Shown here piece by piece: positions 12,834 to 31,850 of a stretch of DNA of 64,000 nucleotides. Numbering within the stretch: position 1 is the first letter of the stretch; each line of letters starts with the position of its first letter. Source of the DNA: Eonycteris spelaea (lineage: Eukaryota; Chordata; Mammalia; Chiroptera; Pteropodidae); assembly GCA_003508835.1 (NCBI GenBank), contig PUFA01000062.1:4185001-4249000 (forward strand), in the 5' to 3' direction. The notes under the pieces are model-generated. The model was given only the letters and a program-made list of their open reading frames with translations, was not told the DNA's origin and ran no database searches. Both the position numbers and the translations under genes were made by a program.

Positions 12834-13579
12834 GTAAGGCCGGGAGCGAAGTGCAGGCCGTGCGCTGGGCACCCGCCTCTGGGCCTCTGGGCCTCGTGAG
12901 GCGCACGCAGGCGAGCTCGCCAGACGGGCAGTCCTGCTCCTTGAACTTAAACACTTCGGCCTCTGGGTGGGACGGGAAGCAGCCGTCCCAGGGACGTTAA
13001 TTCCTTTCCCCAGATCATACTGCACTCCTGAGACCCCACACCTCTCCCGCTGGCTTTTTCTCGCTCTTTCCAAGTAGCCTAATCTACTCACACCCCAACC
13101 CACCTCGGTGCCTCTAGCTGGCATGGAAAAGTGGTCCAACAGCGACCTCTGTTGCTCGCCACGTCCCACTGCGTGCAGCACCACTAAGGGCCCACCACGT
13201 CCCCGGCGGCTCTCAGCCGTGCCCCGCCCAGGTTTGTGGGTGCAGAGTTGACGGCGGGAGGCGAGCACTTGAGGCTTGTGTTGGCGGAGATTCGCGTGGC
13301 CGGGGTGATGGAGGGGCTGACAATAGCCCGTAGAGCCAGAGGGCAGCGACTTGTGCGCAGCAGCCAAGGATGGAATGGAGTGTGTGCCCCAGTGGACGCG
13401 AACCTACCTGTTGTGCTGGTTGCAGGGCCTCGGGTTTTGGTACTGTCTTTGTTTGTTTGGTTTCACTCTGGATGAGTCAAGGGACATTGCTGCTCATAGT
13501 CTGCAGGCTTGTGTAAAAGTTAAACGTCTCCAACCCGTTGCACAAGTCTTTGTTGAATTGAAACTTGTTCTTTAGGGGG

Positions 13580-13585
13580 TGTGTG

Positions 13586-13625
<40 letters not shown>
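13580..13625. repeat. (TG)n microsatellite
   Basis: Nearly pure TG repeat with one interruption near its left end. Located in the intron 3' of the PITX2B exon. Confidence 0.97.
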
Positions 13626-13626
<1 letters not shown>

Positions 13627-14072
13627 GGATGAGGGGTCAAGCTTTCCCTTGGAATCCATGAAAAATTCAAATTTACTGTTCCTCTATTCTCCGGGTTTTC
13701 CAGGCTCCTTAATAAATAAGTGCCTCGCCTTAGGAGGTTGTTGACCTTTGATAATGTGAGACGATAAAGCACCTTCCACCCCCCACGGACCCTCGGCCCC
13801 TGGCCTCTAACCACCTCTTTCCGGATTAAAGAGTAAGGATACAAATGTAATGGGTGCCGGAGGGGGTCGAATTGGCACCCTCGCCAAATAAACAAACCAT
13901 ATTACTAAGAAGAAAACAAAAGCCCCTGCACTCGGACTTCTCAAGTGAACTGAGAGAAAAACATCACTTGTTGAAATAAAATGTCTAAAGTGGTCCGGAG
14001 TAGACTGGCCTGGACATTGCACAATATCGCGAGTCTTCCTGCTGGGCCAGTTAAATGCTCACTTGTCCAGGA

Positions 14073-14090
14073 TTAACCCCATGGGGTTAA
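14073..14090. promoter_or_regulatory. Perfect 18-bp palindrome
   Basis: TTAACCCCATGGGGTTAA is its own reverse complement. The GTTAA ends resemble HNF1-type half-sites, but the spacing is unusual and no factor can be named. It is intronic. Confidence 0.4.
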
Positions 14091-17000
14091 ATGGGGCCAT
14101 GCAAAGATAACGTTGGGTGATGTCTGTCATTAAGATTGTGTTAAATTCTTCTTCTGTTTGATAATAGGTCGTAAAAATAAATTATTAGACCGGGGTATGT
14201 TTGGGATATGGTTAAAAATCAAGAGCAGCGAAGACTCCCGGGGAAAATGCTTTGTGCGGGTTCAGCCCTGGCTCCAGCCAGACTGGGGGTGCTCTCCGCA
14301 ATCTGACTTCGCACTGGGTGGACTGGCTGCCGCCCAGCAGAGGCTAACACATCTCGCTGGGATATGAACTGGAGAGACACAAAATTTCTCCTCTTATACA
14401 CCCTCAGCCAGGGTTCTTTTGACACCAGGAATGGTTTCTGAGGACAGGTGGCCTCCATATGAGCTAGGGAGAGAGGGCCTGGGGTGTGATGGGGGCCTCC
14501 AAGGTGGGGAATAAGCCAGGGAGCCGGTGAGCCCTGTGGGCTTTTGTCACAGTGCTGGCAGGTGCCCCTGGACATTCGTCCGCTTTGATAATAAATAAAG
14601 AACTAGAAAAAAACATTACTTTCGGGCCCAGATTATTTTACTGCACGTGAAAGGGCTCTTCCTCTACACTGCCAATAATCTCTTTTCTACCTTTTGGGTC
14701 AAAGAAGAAAATTGCTGCCCAAACATGTTTAATGCCATTAAGGAGAGGCGTATGATAGGAAGAAATGCTGACAATCTTGATTTTTATTGGCTTTTAGAGC
14801 TCTGGTAGCTCAAAATGCCATACAAAAAAAATGAATGAGCAAAGTTATAACACCCCCTTCAGGAAGGTTGCCAGCGTTCGCTTTACTGAATATAAGTGCA
14901 TTTAACTTATGTAAGAAGCAAACTCCTGGCCATAGCCTGTTTTGAAAAGACAAACAAACAAACAAACAAAAAACACAGGTTTTCTCCGTTTTAAAAGTTA
15001 TTTGCTTTTGAAAAGAAGAAAAAAAGTGTTTACGATGACCTGTGATTTCCAAAAAGGGCCAGGGTATTCTATTGCTGGCACTACCCTTGCCTCCCCACCA
15101 CAACCGCATGTCCTCATGGGAGACTGAAAGCGTGCTCTGAGTAAGCTGGGTGCACTTCCGGGAGGCCCTGGCCTGGCATTCCTTCCCTTCGAGCCCGGGT
15201 CCCCTTGATACTCCTCGGAGTGCCCCACAGCCTGGCTAGAACTGCAAAAAAGTAGGGAGCACGAGGTCAGCTGGAGACCCTCAGGCCTGGCTTTAAGAGA
15301 CGAGGTGGCGGGAGGAATGGCTCGGCATGACAGGTGGAACGGTTAGAGTTGGCAAGTTAATCAGTACTCCCCCTCCCCCAAGAAGTAAGGAACAGGGATC
15401 CCTGAGAACGTCTTCCTACAGCCGAAGTCCTTGGCTTTTCCTTGTTTTAAGTGTCTCTAAAGGAGCCTCCTTGCGAACTCGAAAGGTGAACTTGACCTTC
15501 AAGAAGGAAATGAGCGGATCCTCCCCTGTCAGTAACCCTAAAGTTTGGAGGCAGTGGCTCTGGATTCCGGACTGAAATCAATCGGAGCTGCCGCCCCTTG
15601 GTCCTGGCCCCTGGCCTCGCGACCAGACCCCGTGCGGATACCTTTGCCGGGCCTCCCTTAGCGACGCCATAAATTTTTAAATAGCTTTGGCAAAGTGACT
15701 AGGCTGAAAGCGTTCCGCCCAGGTAGGTCTCAGTGCGCGAAAACTTCATTCCCTTGAGATGAGGACTCCAAGGCCCTGTGCGGAGCCCTAGCCGTGACAC
15801 ACACCTTCTCACAGGGCGGCAGCTCGGTGTGCGTCTTGTTCAGAGGACCCGGGATAACCCCACCGCTTCGGTGGCAGCGGACCCCTCATTCCTTCAATCG
15901 ACAAATGTTTGCCGAGCACATAGTACGTGGGTCCCTAAGTACCCCCTGAAAACAAACAATCCTGGGTCCCTCCGCCCTTAGGAAGCTCCTTTCATGCTAA
16001 CAAGGACACCAGCGACCGCCGCCCAGACCTTTGGCAGCCAAACGCAGAATCGTGGTGCGCCGGGCGGCGTTCGGGGCCTGAGCGCTGTCAGAAAGAGAGG
16101 GGTGTTTAGATGGGTAGGGGGCTCGCAGTGCGGGCGGGGACAGGGACAGGGACAGGGGCCTGCCAAGGCACGTGAGGTGTGAAGCCAGAAGCAACGAGAA
16201 AGGGGAGCGGGGTAGGGAGAGGAGATTTCCATTTTCTTTTCAATTCCCCCGCCAAATCAGTTTATTGGCGGGAACTGCCTCCGTTTTGCGGGGTTTTGGC
16301 GTCCCACCCCTCGCCAGGGGAATTGGAACAGTTGTCCCAGGGTAGTCAATCCCTACGGATCCCCGCCGGCAGAGGCAGGCTTTACAGGTCGTGTTCCTCG
16401 CTGCTGACTGGGTGCGCGCTCAAAGTTTGGTGAGGCTGGTGCGGCTGTCCCTCCTCACCGCCCGCTGTTAATATATGCAGCAGTTGTTAGAGCGGCTCGG
16501 GGGAAAAGGAAATGTATAACGAAAGCTTATTCGTGAGCAGGAATATACTAATGGAACAATCTGATGTCTTCTTAATCCTATGTAAAAAGCTTTGTGGTCT
16601 TCCTAATATTGACTGAATGGGTAATTAATGGCTCTTCATCTATGCGAATACCCTGTAATCCAAAGATAGGCAAAAGACAACAAGCCCAAGGTAGAAGACA
16701 AAAGGCCCAACTGTGGCCGCCACCCACCACCGCGCCCCACCACCACCAGCGTCTCCGAATGAGAAAGTTTCCTCTGAGAAGAAAAAGGCAGGCATGGAAG
16801 AATACACCATACCTTTCCTGGGCTAGACTTCGCCACAAAACCTGGCCTGCCCAGCTCAGTCTCTCCACTGTTCCGTCTTCCCCGCAACCAGTCCTGCCCT
16901 CTGCGTTTCTTTCTTCTCAACTCCCCCTAGAAAGTCACCCTCATTGTGGTCCTGAACTGCACCCTTTTCCCTCAAAGTTCCTATCTTTCATTTCAGGAAG

Positions 17001-20000
17001 TGACTGATAGCAGGACCAACATACAAGTTCCTCAAAAGGCTCAGACAAAGCCTTCCTGGTCCTACTGGGGACTCCTTTCTTTTACAGCCCCAGGCAGAGA
17101 GTCTGTGAGGACTAAGGTAGTTGGGAGGGGAGGGAATAAATTAATAGAAGGAGAGGGCGCAGGAAAAATTGTGTTTATGTGTTAAAGAGTGATCAGGAGT
17201 GATGGAGTCAACTTCATTGTGAGGATCTGACATGAAGGGTGCCCACGATTCTCCCAGCATGTTTTTAACAGGCTGACATTTTAATTTAAACCTTTAGAAG
17301 TAATATATTACTTGGGTTACTACAATGAGCTAGGTTCCTTTTTTTGTCAGCTGACAGCTTTTAAAATATTATTTCGCTAGGGAAATAAAAGCTTCATCTC
17401 AGATTATAGGTGGGTATTTTTGGATTTATGTGATTTATGGTCACCATGACAACTAATGCTGAATGTTAGCTACCAGCATGTCTGGGAGAGGGAAGACAGA
17501 AAGAAGGGAGAGCAAGAGAAATAGAAAAGGGAGACGATGCACACGATATGGAGAGGAAAAAAATAAAGAAAGGAGAAGGAGAGAGGAGTGAGGAGCACTT
17601 TAATCCAATTGTTGTTTTGTTTTTTAAAGTGACTTCAGTTAGTTCCTTGCCACCTCTCTCTCTGGACGTGGATATTGATATACTGATATTTATCTTATTC
17701 CCATCTCTCTCCCCCCACAACAACAAACATTCATACCATTCTCTTCATTTTACTTTTCCATGGCTAGTTGTGTTGCAAGATGAAATGAGCGCCAAATAAA
17801 CCTGTAGCACTAACATATTAACGCAAAAAGGCTTTTACAGCCTTTGAGTTTAGTAATTTCAGCAGCCCCCTGCTCCCAGCTTCTCTAATCCCTTGATCCC
17901 CTTTTCACTGGTGGGTGTGGGGGTACCTTTCCCCCTGCCACCCGAACTCTCTTATGTAGTCACACCAAACCTCAAGTTGTTGAATATGTGGGGACAGAAA
18001 TAGGGACCATTTGCACAGTGCATCTACAGAGTTCTGATGCAAAAAGAATCTACTTTTTTTTTTTTAACAAACTAGCACTTTTTATTCCATTTAAGGAATG
18101 GGGTTTCAGAGAAAAAAAAAATAATCAGCCACAGTAAAGCCTTTAATTTCTAGGTTTTGGCTGGAGCTAAGGGTGGAAGTAGAGAGGGGACACTTTCCAG
18201 CTTCATTTGTGTGCAGAGAAAAGGCAGGAAGAGGAAGGAGGGGAGGAAAGGCCACTGCTTGGGCCGGGTGCAAGGTCTCCCACTGACCTCTGCGCCTTAC
18301 ACCACCGTGTGCGCACTCAGCCTGTCACGTGGCTCCGAGCGGAATCCGGGCGGGCCTCGTCCTTGAGCTGGCATGAACCAGGACAAGGCTCCCACCCCTC
18401 TATAGCCCGACAACGCAGGGAGTCCTCTAATTGAGCCATCTTCCAGGTGAGCTTTGAGGGCACATTTTTTTCCCCAAAAGCTGTGGATCACTTGATAGGA
18501 TGCCAGTCCTTAGCCTGACCTCCGTGACTGAGGAGAGCAGGGCGGCGCAGCCCAACCAGTCTCACCGCGATGGCCAGAGGGGCTTTGCGCAACTAACACC
18601 AAAGAGTGTGAAATTAAATAAGACCTTAAGACTGCTAATCGGTGGCAAATATCAGCTGGCCCCAAGTCACACATTTCCTTCCTCAAGCGTCCTTTGAAAG
18701 AATAAGCAAGAAAACCCAGTTGAGATGATACCTTATGTCTTTGGGCTTGAAAACCCAAACCTGTACTGGGCTTCCTGTGCTCGCCCTGCACACGCTGTGC
18801 AGCATCTCCCGCTACTCTGAAGGCACCCCACTGAGTTTTGTAGGATTGAAAATTTCTAGAACCAGTCAAAGAAGGTGTGTGTGTGAGAGAGAGAGAGAGA
18901 GTGCTGAACCAAAATACACAAGATTTTTTTCCCTTCCAACTTCTTCCTTATCTATATTGCCTGTACCTGTGTACTCACACGGTTTTTGTAAACTAAATCC
19001 CCCCAAATTGCCCACCACCATCACAATTTTCATTGAAATGTGCTTCATTGAAATGTAGTGGTTCCCCACTACACACTTCCTTTCCCCTCACCTAGACTTT
19101 TCTTGTCGGTTTACTCCTACCACCCATGGAGTAAACCTCGATGGGCCTGGGAAGTGTGTTATCCAAATTCAAGAGTTTGTGAAGTGATTCATTGATTAGG
19201 AGAGAGTTGAAACTCTGGCTGGAAAATGCAAAGAAACACCTCACTGGTTCAGTAGTTTAGAGAGCTGAGGTGGGGGTGGCGTGATATTACATGTGTGTGT
19301 ATCTATAGATTGATAGGTATACATATATATGATTGTGTTTTTACTCTAACCAGAGTGCTCTGGGTAATGGTCTCTATTCTCCACTTGACTTTGCAATGAA
19401 TGAGTTGACACAATTTGGGATTCCTTGTCTTCTAAGGCTTTTAGGCAGCCTGAAGATCACTGGCACTTTTAGTATCTGCCACGTATTGGCACTGTGAGAA
19501 GCTGTCACTTGCCTTGGGTTTTTCAGTCACTTTGGAGGTTGGTTTAGGTCCTTCATAATATGTATTTGTCCTGATGAAAATTCTATTAGTCAAGCAGTGC
19601 CACCCAAGCTTAAACCAAAAATTCTGCAGGTTTAATGAGAGATGGGCAAAAAAAATCCATATGGTTCCATGGAGCTTCTCAGCTCTCTCAAATAAGGAGT
19701 TTTGAAGAACACTCTGAGCTTTGACCAAAAATCTGCATGTTTGCTATGATGGAGAACCATTCTTTAATGTGTTAGAGCTCCTTCATGAAATGAAGCTTTG
19801 GGGTGTGGTACTGTGGAGATTGCAGCTCTGCTGAGGTTTAAAAGACAAAACTGGAATATGATTAGTAAACATGCTGGGCAGAAAAGAGCTGGATTCATAT
19901 TGACTTATAGGTCATCGGCTGGCAGTACAATGGGAGGAAATATTTACTTGACACATATACTTTATGATCTTGGGGGAATTAGAGGAAATTCAATAAGAAA

Positions 20001-21899
20001 ATGGCTGGAAACATCTAAAACCCTTATTTAAAAGACTTAAGCAAATTAGAGTCTTATCAGATTAAAAACCACTACAAATGTAAGAGCATTGTCTTCGGTG
20101 AAACGCTGTGGGGTCTGAGGAGATTCTCTTCCAAATCTCAGGGATAAAATGCGTCATTTAAGCACCAGATAATGAACAGAATGTAAATTAATTTAACCTT
20201 CTTTACCAACAGACTGCTGGTGTAATACGTATAATTTAGCGATAAGATTGCAGGACCTAATATAGCTGGATGTATGAGCCTCAGCTAATGAAGACATGTC
20301 ACATGGGAATGTGTTCTCCTCTGAGCAGGTGTGTGTATGCCTGGAATGGGGTGAACTAAGATAAAAGGTTAAAACCAGAAATGCTGATTTAAAGTTTACT
20401 ATGAAGAAAGTTCCCCCTTGTAGCTAAATTCTTCTTAAAGAGGGTTGATATTTGTGAGGAGAAACTAAAGAATAACTCTCATTTGGTTCCTCCGACTGCT
20501 CTCAAGCACGTTTAAGATGGGAGAGGAGTTGGAGATAGGGTTAGAGGGGTGGGGTGGGCAGGGCAAAGGAGAGACACATGGGTTACAAACATTTTTGTAG
20601 TCTGTTTCATCCACTCTGTCCCAGACTGAATAAGTTTCACAATCTTGTGAACAAGGACAAGGGGGGAGTTTTCTGAAGATACCTCATACTCGTGTTGCAA
20701 ATCATTGACTGTAATGTCAAACAAATACACAGTCAGAGATGATAACACTAACTCCACAATAAAGCAATCGCCAGTGCAGAACCCAGGGGAGATTAGTTTG
20801 TGCTCTCCAGCTGACCTAAGCTGGAGGACAAAGGACTTTCAAAAATTATTTTAAATATGTTTGTATTTCTTTCTTCATTTTCTTTGGAAATTAAACTTCT
20901 TTCGAAATAGTGCTGTAAAGAGTTAAATGTCCCCAAAGGTGTTCCCCACCTCCCCCACCCTGCTTTGTTTTGTATAAATGAATAGGGTTTTTCCCAGCTG
21001 AATGTTCTCCTAAGCTTTTGCCCTTAGTTCTTAGCCTACTGACTCTGCCTGCTTGGATTTTAACAATTCAAGACAGCCTTGAGCTTCCTAGGAAAAGAAA
21101 ATGACTTTAAAATTATCCTTGAAATTGGTTATTTGGCAACATTCTTAATTGTATGGAAACTCATTAAAGCATATTTTATATATAATTAGCTCAAGGCTGT
21201 TGATTCTACAAGCTTTATGGATTTCAACCTGATTGATAATAAAGTAAACAAGAGAGTCGAATTTAAAGCTAGCCTCTCTTCGGTTAGGACGAGCTTAATA
21301 CAGTGTACAAGGAATTTGAAAGATCTAGGATATGTGTCTTAATCAACGTTAAGTAGAATGGATAAGCTTTCAGCATTTTGAAAATGCTGGGCTAGGGTTT
21401 CTATTCTATTGTGTGTTTTCTGTCTGGGGACTAATAAGCATTACAGAGAACGTGATCTGGGGCGACTTTTTATTCTTCTATAAATCCAGAGTGAACCACC
21501 AAACAGTTGTTCGTTTAAAGTCAAGGTAATTTTCTTTTGACGGGTCCATTTGCTTCTCGATTTCTAATTTATTAGCCTGGCTTCTCAGGGCTCTGTCTTT
21601 TTTTGCAATTAAAATAACGCTTCTTCAGATTAGCGCAGCATTCACCTGACAGGCTGTTTGGAAAATTGGAGAGGTGATTTGTTGGTGTTTTTAATGTTTC
21701 TGGTTTTAAGTAGCATGTCTCCTTTCAATACAGGGGGAGAAAAACACCTCTGGGTTGGAAATGGATGTAGTGAGACCCAAAAAGATGGGGGGGGGGTGCC
21801 TTGTTGATACATGTACCTTCCAGCCCTCGACCTTTCTGCTCTTTCACCGAAGCCTTTTTACTCCCAGCTTCATCCTTTCCCACCTCCCCGCCCAAACAA

Positions 21900-27056
<5,157 letters not shown>

Positions 27057-27745
27057 GCCGCGCCCAGAGCGCGGGGATCCTAGGACCGTGCCGAGCAGGG
27101 CAACTCTGCCCTTGAAAGACTGGGAATTACGATGGAAGGTCGTGGGCACTAAAGAAAGGGAGAGAAAGAAGAAATAGAGAAAAGGAAACCACTGAATTAA
27201 AAAGGGAGCTCCTTTGATTTCAAAGGAATTTCCTCCGTGTCTGACATCTTTCACTGAAAGTATTTCCAACAGTTGCAAGGACACACACATGTTTGACTGG
27301 ATACTGACATTTTAACATTACTATAAGCTTGTTATTTTTTAAGTTTAGCATTGTTAACATTAAAATGACTGAAAGGATGTATATATATCGAAATGTCAAA
27401 TTAATTTTATAAAAAGCAGTTGTTAGTAATATCACAACAGTGTTTTTAAAGGTTAGGCTTTAAAATAAAGCATGTTATACAGAAGCGATTAGGATTTTTC
27501 GCTTGCGAGCAAAGGAATGTATATACTAAATACCACACTGTATGTTTCTAACATATTATTATTATTAAAAAGTGTGAATATCAGTTTTAGAATAGTTTTC
27601 TGGTGGATGCAATGATGTTTCTGAAACTGCTACTATGTACAACCTACCCTGTGTATAACATTTCGTACAATATTGTTTTACTTTTCAGCAAATATGAAAA
27701 AAATGTGTTTTATTTCATGGGAGTAAAATATACTGCATACAAACT
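27057..27745 (+). other. PITX2 3' UTR (end approximate)
   Basis: AT-rich trailer after the stop codon. AATAAA at 27464-27469 is a canonical poly(A) signal. AGTAAA at 27722-27727, a common variant, lies about 20 bases before the end I infer from its resemblance to the human transcript. The trailer has several TATATA and ATTATT stretches that may influence mRNA stability. Two alternative ends are plausible. Confidence 0.7.
27464..27469 (+). terminator. Canonical poly(A) signal AATAAA
   Basis: AATAAA about 410 bases after the stop codon. It could give a short 3' UTR, with the AGTAAA at 27722-27727 giving a longer one. Usage cannot be told from sequence. Confidence 0.6.
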
Positions 27746-28740
27746 GGTCTGGATTCTTTCTGCCCTCCTCTGTCGCCTAGCCGGGGTTTCTCAGTCACTG
27801 CCTCCTAAACAAAGCAGTTCGCTCTGCCTGACTAGTTAAAGATACGAGGCAGCAGTACTTATTTAAATTTGGTTGAAAAAAATTATAGTCATCAGAAACA
27901 GAAAAGGGAAAATAAAAGGCACTCCCAGAAAAAAAAAAAAAAAGGGCTGCAAAGCCTGGTCTTGTCTCCCAGATTTTTCTTTGGCTTAAACCCAGAGGAT
28001 TCCATTATTGCTAGCAAATAATATAAGAGAGAAAGAAAAGGAGAAAGAACTTTAGAAAGTTTGCCAGCTGGATCCACACTCATTTACTTCTGGCGGGGGG
28101 AGGGGAACCTGCACCTCCAGTAAATTGTTCTGAAGAAGTATGTGTGTATGCAGCATGTAGAGTTTATATTCATTTTCTCAAGAGGAATGTATAATAAGTT
28201 TACAAGGAAACACCTCCAGTTCAAAATATTTAGGCCTTCACGTTTATCTTTCATACTTAAGTAGAGAGATTCTTCATGTTAGATTGCATTACTATTTCCA
28301 AATCCTTTTGAGACATTAAAAGAAACAAAGACAGTTTCTAATAACTACAGCCCTTTAGTTGCTCAAAGAGCCCAGGGGTTGAGAGGTTAGAGTGGAGTTT
28401 CCTGAGTCTTGTCGAGCAATATGTAGTTGAAGCAAAGGTCATGCTCTCCGTGTTTTGTTTTAAATAATATTGACCCATTAATTCTAAACCTGCTTGTTCC
28501 TGAAATTATACAGGATTATAGTTTGCAAACTACGGGACAATGAAGCAAATCAAGATGAATTACAGCACTGGCCCTCCCTCCCATCCTTTGACATCTAAAC
28601 GCGGAATGAGGTCGGTGTGAGTGTTTAAAAGATCTTTAAACACTCGCTCTTCCATTGTCGATGGTTTTCGGCCTTTTTTTTTTTTAATGTGGAATTTGAT
28701 TTCGTACCAAATAGTAGCAAATACTACTTAGTCCCAAAGA
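27746..28740. other. Intergenic, just downstream of PITX2
   Basis: AT-rich, no gene seen. It contains A-rich runs and one dyad symmetric forkhead-like element at 28619-28645. Confidence 0.6.
28619..28645. promoter_or_regulatory. Dyad of forkhead-like motifs
   Basis: GAGTGTTTAAA, five bases, then TTTAAACACTC: an exact 11-bp inverted repeat. Each arm contains TGTTTA, a forkhead-type core, in opposite orientation. Function is unproven; it lies just outside a CpG-rich block. Confidence 0.35.
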
Positions 28741-30770
28741 ATTAATCACTGTGGCGCTGGAGGGGGCGTGGCGTTGGTGGGGGAGAATAGAGTTCCGGGG
28801 TCTTGCTATCCTAGTCATAGCCTCTCCCGACTCCCCAAGTGGGCGAGGACAAACACCACCCTGCGGAACCTGGAGCGAAAAGTCGCCGCCGGTTTTCTGA
28901 AACAGAGAAAACCTGTGTTTTTGCGCTTAGGTTTCTTTTATCTGACTGAAACTTCACCTATAAGCTTTTGGAGTTCAGACACTGTTTTTGTTCTGCTGCT
29001 GCCATTTAAAGAGATCGCAGATAATGTCCTCGATTTAAGATGAGTGCTCAAAGCACATTAACTTTCTTTCCTTTTTAAGCTCTGCCTCGAAACTCTTTTT
29101 AAGCTCCGAGGAGAGATCACGCGTCAGTGAGGGGCAGATAAAAGCCCTTTGAACGAGGGTCACCTCCGTCCTTGTTGTTCACTCGAGAGCACTGGAGAGG
29201 AAAACGGTCCCCAAGGGCGGACTTTGGCTTCTGGAGACGCGGGGCCCAGCGGTCCCGGCTGCCCCAAGCCTCCACCTCGTGTGGGGGAGGGGCGGCGGGG
29301 GAGGGACGGCGGGGACTGGGAGAGGGGATCGGGGACGCGGGCTGAAGCGCTAATGAGACCCTCTGGAAGGATTTGGCTTCCCTGCTGGTTCTAGAGTGAC
29401 GGGAGCCCTGGGTACCAGAGGTGGATCTCGGCCTAGTGTACTTTCTGAAGTAGAACTCTACTTCAAGGGAATAATCAATCTGCAGGAAATAAAAATTCGA
29501 GGTTTGGGAAGAGTTGTCACTCTTCGGTGCGGGCTGGGGGCGGAGACTCGGAACGATCGAGGGGCCCTTTCTCGCACCTCAGCTCCTTCCCCTGGACTTC
29601 CAGAGGGAAGAATTACCCTCTTCACCTCCCTTCTCCTTACACCACCCCCGCTCGCCTCTTTCTGCACCTTCTTTTCTCTTCCAATGAGAAAGCCTAGTTC
29701 CCAAGCCAGTGGAGTCGGTCCCCTCGCCCTCCCGCTCCCACGGCTTCTCCTCCCCCCCCCCCCAGCCATCGCTACTGCCACCATCTCGGTTCCACTCAAT
29801 CGATTTTTGCTGCATGTCAACACTTATTACCGGTGAGTGTGAGGGTAATTTTTCTCCTTCTCTAGGTCTCTTAATGATTTCTGAGCTAGTTGTGTATTAA
29901 AGTGCTTAAAGGAACCTTTAGGTAATCTATAGCATGAACACCAAACTCCTCCGCTTGGGATCGAAGATGGCGAGCGTGAGGTCGGCCCGCAGCCCAGGCC
30001 CGGCTGGCCTCCGCCCTCCGCTGCCGTCTCTGAGCGCCCAGAGGCTGGGGCCTGGGCAGGCACCCACGAGACTAGTCGCGGTTAGGAGCTTTCCTCCCCT
30101 CACCACCACCACCTGTGACTCTAACCCTTTCTCCAGGCTGTCCTCGATTTTTAACCTTTTCCAAATTTCTAAGGCCCCCAAACTCTTCCTTCTGTTACTG
30201 ATTTCACATTGGTGAAGACCTGGGGAAGGTGTATAGAGCCCACGTTTACCCCAATTTCCTCAGTTCCTAAATCTGAGTTTTACTGTCCACAGCTTGATTA
30301 GAAATTTAATTTTTAAAAAAATATTGGGCAGCCCAGGCAGTGAGGACGGCTTGATTAGCAGGCAAACCTCCCTTTCGCCTCCCGGCCTTACTTCCCCCCA
30401 CCCCCACCCTCTTCCTGCGAGGTGCTGAAACCCGGGAGTCCTTGCAGGAGTGTAACAACAAAAACTTAACGGGAAAAAAAAAAAGCATCTTAAAAGTCCC
30501 AATATTCCTCGAAAGCCCCATAAATTAACCCTGTGAAGAGCGGCGAGCTCTTTTAAGACGAGTCTATAAAAACCTGGCGCGATCTCGACAGAGGAGGACC
30601 CTCCCCTCCCTCCCAATCCCTGTCGCGAATGTGTCCAAACAAAGGTCTGTCCTGCAATCCACATCCTAATCCACGGGCGCCCTCGCCGCCGCCGCTGGGC
30701 TCCCCAGCCTCCCGCAGCCCACAGTACACGCAGGGAATCCCCGGCTCCCAGGCTCCCAATTTAATTTTTT
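28740..30770. other. CpG-rich block downstream of PITX2
   Basis: GC- and CpG-rich sub-blocks (about 28.75-28.9, 29.15-29.6, 29.95-30.1 and 30.36-30.77 kb) separated by AT-rich sequence, with no conserved protein in any frame. Developmental regulators such as PITX2 often sit in broad CpG-rich, Polycomb-marked domains, and this could be part of that domain, an enhancer cluster or a noncoding RNA promoter. Confidence 0.5.
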
Positions 30771-31850
30771 TTTTTGAGAGAGAGTGACAGAGAGACAGAG
30801 AAGGGGCGCGAGGGTGGGGGGGGGGCGGCTGGTGTAATCAGATCAGAGGGCTTTATAAATTAGAGTCTCTATTGATTGACTTATAAAACCCGGCAGGCTG
30901 CAGTTGATCTAAGCGCAGGGGAAAGAAGAAACGTAGCAGACTGAGGGAAGACAGGTCTCCGAGTAAACAGAAAAAAGTTCTTTTCGCAGATTTTCAGAAA
31001 GAAAAAATTTCAACCATCGTTTCTCCGCAGGCTCATTAATCTGACAATTGCATTTTAACTGAACTTGAGAAAATAATTGAGAACGAGATTTAAAATAAAA
31101 CAAGGGGTTATGTAGAAACCTGATTGTAAACACATAACTAATTTACCTTTTCAGATTTTAGCAGAGGAAACCGGGGAAATTTTACTCTAATCTTAAAAAG
31201 TTTATTTATCACCCTTGCCCACCATCACAAGAAGAGAGGCTTTATCATTGTTGACTTTTTACCTGAAAAGACAGAAACCAGAATTTATTGTTTGGGATGC
31301 ATAACTTCATTCACTTCTGTGCTGAGTATTTTATGCATTTTACATAAACGTTGATTTCAGATTTTGTTTGAGGATTAGAGAGGGCCTGTGAGCAACAAAA
31401 TAACCCGTTGAAGATATATTTAATTCTACTTGATTACCTTTAAAAAAACCATTGCTATTCCTCTTGTAACAACAATGCGTTAACAGTTCAATGGGAGTTG
31501 TGGAAAATGGCAGTTGAGATAAGTTGAGGCTTAAGTTACTCAGCCAAGGACTGGCTTAAAGAATCATCTAAATTCATTTTTTGTAACATTTAAAAATTTT
31601 TTAATGACTATATGATCAAGATTGGGGGGGGTGCATTTCTTTGTTCTTCTAGAAAGGCTAAGAGAAGGTCAGACTCATTGGGCCCTTCCTGAGCAGGGTG
31701 TGTGTCTACAGTCCCTGACTTTGATGGATCTTTCCAGACCTCGATCTCCTCTTCTTCCTGTAAAAATGCTGGTGTTCTTCCCCCAGCTCAGTCTGTCTCT
31801 TTCTCCCCGTATCTTCTCCCTGCCTCGTTTCTTTATCCACACCAAAGTTG
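30771..31850. other. AT-rich spacer, no gene seen
   Basis: Sequence between two CpG-rich blocks. It begins with a short GAGA-type purine run near 30.78 kb. No open frame with recognisable protein content. Confidence 0.55.

Noticed and set aside
16573..17891. Four TAATCC sites (16573, 16656, 17601, 17886), possible PITX2 autoregulation
   Set aside because: A six-base motif occurs often by chance at this spacing; no clustering strong enough to claim.
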